Assembly (NCBI GenBank): GCA_000827205.1
Contig: KN832562.1
Span: 1-64,000, forward strand
From: Plicaturopsis crispa FD-325 SS-3
Lineage: Eukaryota; Basidiomycota; Agaricomycetes; Amylocorticiales; Amylocorticiaceae
Direction: 5' to 3'
Length of the DNA: 64,000 bases
Every line of letters starts with the position of its first letter. Positions within the stretch are counted from its first letter, which is position 1. Of this stretch, positions 60,938 to 64,000 are shown piece after piece. The notes under the pieces are model-generated. The model saw only the letters and a list, made by a program, of their open reading frames with translations, did not search any database and was not told where the DNA came from. The position numbers and the translations under genes are program-made.

Positions 60938-63138
60938 TCACGACGCGACACCCGCGCCCGCGAACAATTTTCCGGGGAAAAGCCAATGCCGCTTGGTGCG
61001 CCGCAAGCGAGCTACCTCCCGACAGTTCTCTTTCGAGGGCGGCATCAGCAGCCGGAACGTAGGAGGGTCGGGGATCTGGGGCGTAGCCGGGCGCGGGCAA
61101 ACAACTGTCCGTAAAGTGAAATCGTATAACGATTGCGGCTTGGTGTCCAGCCTCGGTGTCGGGGGCGACGGCGAGGGACTAGGAGGCGAGCGAGGAAAGA
61201 ACTTCATCGGGTGGAAAAGACTTGCTTTGGGCCAACCTTCTGAGCCCTTTTTTGGCGGGATCGGTATGGGTGCGGTGCTAGGCTGAATAGAAAAGACTGT
61301 GGGAGCGGACTGGGACTGGCGACCATGAGATGCGGACGGCACATGCTCCGGAGCGGACCCCTGCAGCGACCAACGATGGTCGTCAGCTAGGCGGTCGCTC
61401 GGGACGAAGCCGGTGTCATAAGCAATCGGCGCAGTCGCGTTGTGCAGCGAAGGCATACGAGGATATGTGTCATCAAGACCATCCATGCCCTCGACCGATA
61501 CCCCAAAGTCCCAGCTGCTCTCCTCATCGGTGTCGACCGCTGAGCGCTTCTCGACGTCCATGGAGTGCGGCGAAGATGCGTCGGAGGGCGCGAAAGAGCT
61601 GGCGAGGAAAAAAGACGACGACCATGCGCGATAGCTATCGGCAGCGGTGTGCATCGTGGAGGAACCGGAGTCATTCTGGGAGACTGCGGTGAGACTCTGA
61701 GTACTCGCGAGATAGCGGAAGCGCCCGCATGCGGTGTCCAGTTTCAGAGGTTTGTCGGTGTACAGCTGCGCTGACTGCTCAAGCGGTGTTTCCTTCGCAC
61801 TGGGCGTCACAGGCATGGACATTGACCCAGTTCCAGACGGGGAGGGCGATGCTGGAGAATAAGTGGAAGGCGGCGTGCGAAGTGATCGGTGCACAGCGAA
61901 AGTATCTCTTTCGTAAGGCGTGAGCGAGGATGACGAGTGCTCCCGACACTGTGAGGCCCAGGTCGCGCCCTCAGGCGAGTATTCGACCCACGAGGATGTA
62001 TCTGCGGCTGTCGAAGGCGACGCGAACACCATCTCGGAGTCCGAGTCATGACTCCAGTAGGATCTGGGCTCCTCGTTCTCTCTGTCGTTGTTCTGTGCCT
62101 TCGCAGAGGGCTCGCTGTCCACCTCGATATTTATGCCGCATTCCCACGGACACCTCGCCATGCTGCCCTCAAAGACCGCTGCCTGTGAATAAAACGTCTC
62201 AACCTTCTCGATCGCCTGCCTGACCTCCGCCAGAGGCATGCGCTGACGCCAGTCGACGTGCAGCATGCGTACGAGTATATCGTTAACCTCCGATGAGATG
62301 GGAAGGACGGTGGGAAGGAATGAGGGGGGATCCTCGAGGTATGCGGTGAAGGTCGGGTCCGAATGGGACGCCTCCTTCCACGGGTTGCGGCCCGTCGCGA
62401 GGTTCAGAAGAATGATAGCGAGCGACCATATGTCGTTTGCTTGAGGTGAATATGTGCCTGCAGGCGCAAACTCGCCGCCAAAGCACTCTATTTTACGTAT
62501 ACTGCGGTCAGAATTGCAATAGACATCGTAAACAGGACGCAAGTCTCACCTGGACTCATGTGATATACACTGCCCGTCCTGAACTCATCGCTGAGCCTGT
62601 CCGTCGTCGCCAAACCGAAGTCTGTGATCGAGATACGGAGACCGGTTTTGTCGCAGAGGACGTTCTCGGGTTTGAGATCACGATGATAGATGCCCAATGA
62701 GTGGCAATACTCAACCGCGTCGAGCAACTGGAGAAAGACGTGCTTGATGAGAAGGTCCTTGCCAAGATACCGGCAGTCGTTCAGGATCTGCGCGAAGAGG
62801 TCCCCGCCCGTGGCATAATCCATCACGAGGTAGGTGTAGTTGTAGTCCTCGATGACACGTTGCAGGGTCACGACATTGGGGTGGGAGGAAGCTAGTTGAT
62901 GCAGCGTAATTTCGCGCATATGGACCTGGCGCTGGCGCGAGCCTTGGTGCAGCCGTGAGTGGACGAGGCACTTGACGGCGTATGATTTCGGGTGCGATGA
63001 GCGTGTGTCGACAGCGCGATACACCACACCGTAGCCGCCTACGCCGAGAACTTCGACGAGTTCGAGGGCGCCATCATCAATGAGCGTACCGAGGGGCGGC
63101 GTGGAGGGGGACTGTTGGGCATAAACCTTGGAAGGCAT
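60938..63138 (-). CDS. Ser/Thr protein kinase, Ran1/Ksp1-like
   Basis: Two main exons split near 62.5 kb encode about 715 residues, starting MPSKVYAQQSPSTPP; a Met 23 codons upstream is less likely. The kinase domain occupies the first 280 or so residues: glycine loop LGVGGYGVVYRAVD, YAVKCLVHSR (catalytic Lys), HREITLH-like MREITLHQLASSHPNV, catalytic loop YHRDLKPENVLCD, DFGLATTDRLSD, and after the intron ECFGGEF, NDIWSLAIILLNLATGRNPW. These features match the Ran1/Pat1, Ksp1, Sks1 and Vhs1 group of fungal kinases involved in nutrient signalling. The long Ser/Pro-rich C-terminal part is disordered and shows no other domain. Promoter TATA lies about 96 bases upstream. Confidence 0.88.
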
Positions 63139-63230
63139 GGTCGGATGAAAGAGGAGGGGATGGGCCCGTATACGGGGGATGCCAGAAGGCAAGAGGTGGA
63201 GAGCCAATTGAACGAGGTAGTGGGGGCAAC

Positions 63231-63240
63231 GGCTATATAA
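63231..63240 (-). promoter_or_regulatory. TATA element of the kinase gene
   Basis: On the minus strand ttatatagcc lies about 95-100 bases before the ATG at 63138. No other AT-rich run is as close, and the distance fits fungal promoters. Confidence 0.45.
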
Positions 63241-64000
63241 TGGTCAATGCGTCTGCCGTTCGGTTTGGGCGTGGTCAGCCACGAGGCAACAATGCCTGCG
63301 GTTGATCGAGCCGGGGTTGATTTGAAAAGGTTGCAAGGCAGGTAAGGGCGTGTCGACGACGCTCCTCAACACAAGGTAAGTAGGCAGAGGCGATACAAGG
63401 ACGCCGGGTTCGAGGGGGGAGGCTATTCGCGTGCGGGAGGACATGGGCAGTCATTTATATGCAAAGTGCCTGTCCCGCAGGCTTATCGAGGACATTGCCG
63501 ACGGCGAGTGGCTCTCGATCTCGGCAGACGGGTGTAGGGCGCTATTAGAAAAGCAAGAAAATAGAACGGAAAGCCAAACAGCTCAAGCAGCGGCGAGGAA
63601 CGGACATCGTCAGTGAGCGTCAGCAATGAGCGCTTCAGCGGCAATATCTGAGATGAATCTCGTTGATTGCATTGTCGGATCTATAAAACCAACCTTTCAT
63701 CATCCGCGGCGTTTCAATTGTACCTGTGTCGCGATTTGGAACAGAAGGAACTCGTTGAGAACTCCAATTCACGAAGACGCGAAATGCACGATGCAGACCT
63801 TCCACGGAAAACATGAGTCTGGATAAGAGGGGGTATGGTTAGCTTTATCTACGGGGTAGAGATGATGACTGAGAGACTTCACCGTAAGCCCAAGCTTTGA
63901 CCGTTGGAGAGTTAGTCTTGGCTAGTAATACTACATTGTGATCCGACGAACGTGTATTGAAAATACTGTGGTAGTCACCCACTGCAAACGGCTTAAACAG
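63241..64000. other. 0.76 kb right-end spacer, nothing recognised
   Basis: Upstream sequence of the kinase gene up to the window edge. Short open frames at 63431-63616 and 63626-63826 have no known motif and no splice continuation that I can see. Confidence 0.4.

Overview
The window is nuclear DNA of a filamentous basidiomycete, most likely an Agaricomycete and perhaps a polypore. Nearly every gene is cut by many short (about 40-60 base) GT-AG introns, genes are packed on both strands with 0.1-0.7 kb spacers, and several products have the form usual in Agaricomycetes (short MetE-like protein, WW/multi-membrane proteins, DAL5- and BSC6-like transporters). Most gene models were assembled by eye by joining exons across splice sites. 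Family names rest on motifs and overall resemblance, not on a database search.

Left part (1-13.1 kb). An edge-truncated gene (1-328) is followed by 2.3 kb in which I see no gene. Then comes a two-gene cassette present twice in the same order and orientation: a small six-exon plus-strand gene (2605-3290 and 7756-8500) converging tail to tail on a minus-strand gene for a WW-domain protein with C-terminal membrane segments (3439-6670 and 8789-12008). The two small genes are scattered over exons of 18-178 bases. They were recognised because both have only phase-2 introns and both end in an exon opening with GFRFRG and closing with KPK. This repeated pair is the best candidate for an undescribed system. 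A six-exon gene resembling the complex I assembly factor NDUFAF2 follows (12253-13092).

Middle part (13.8-32 kb). It holds a MetE-like methyltransferase, proteasome subunit RPN3, a DAL5-type transporter, and two paralogous PHD-finger/chromodomain-like genes (20977-23570 and 29573-31818). Between these lie a third WW/membrane gene (24504-27579, without a recognisable small partner) and the SNARE SEC20.

Right-centre (32-50 kb). Secretory-pathway genes dominate: the oligosaccharyltransferase subunit SWP1, a GH47 alpha-mannosidase, a syntaxin-6/Tlg1-type SNARE and a head-to-head pair of SEC24 genes sharing a 223 bp promoter region. Both Sec24 proteins begin with a WW domain split over three exons. 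An F-box gene and an intron-containing tRNA-Cys(GCA) lie between them.

Right end (50-64 kb). Mitochondrial ribosomal protein uS5m, a PITH-domain protein, an ELYS-like nucleoporin protein, a BSC6-like transporter, the AAA ATPase AFG2/Drg1 and a Ran1/Ksp1-type protein kinase. No retroelement, DNA transposon, rRNA or CRISPR array was recognised.
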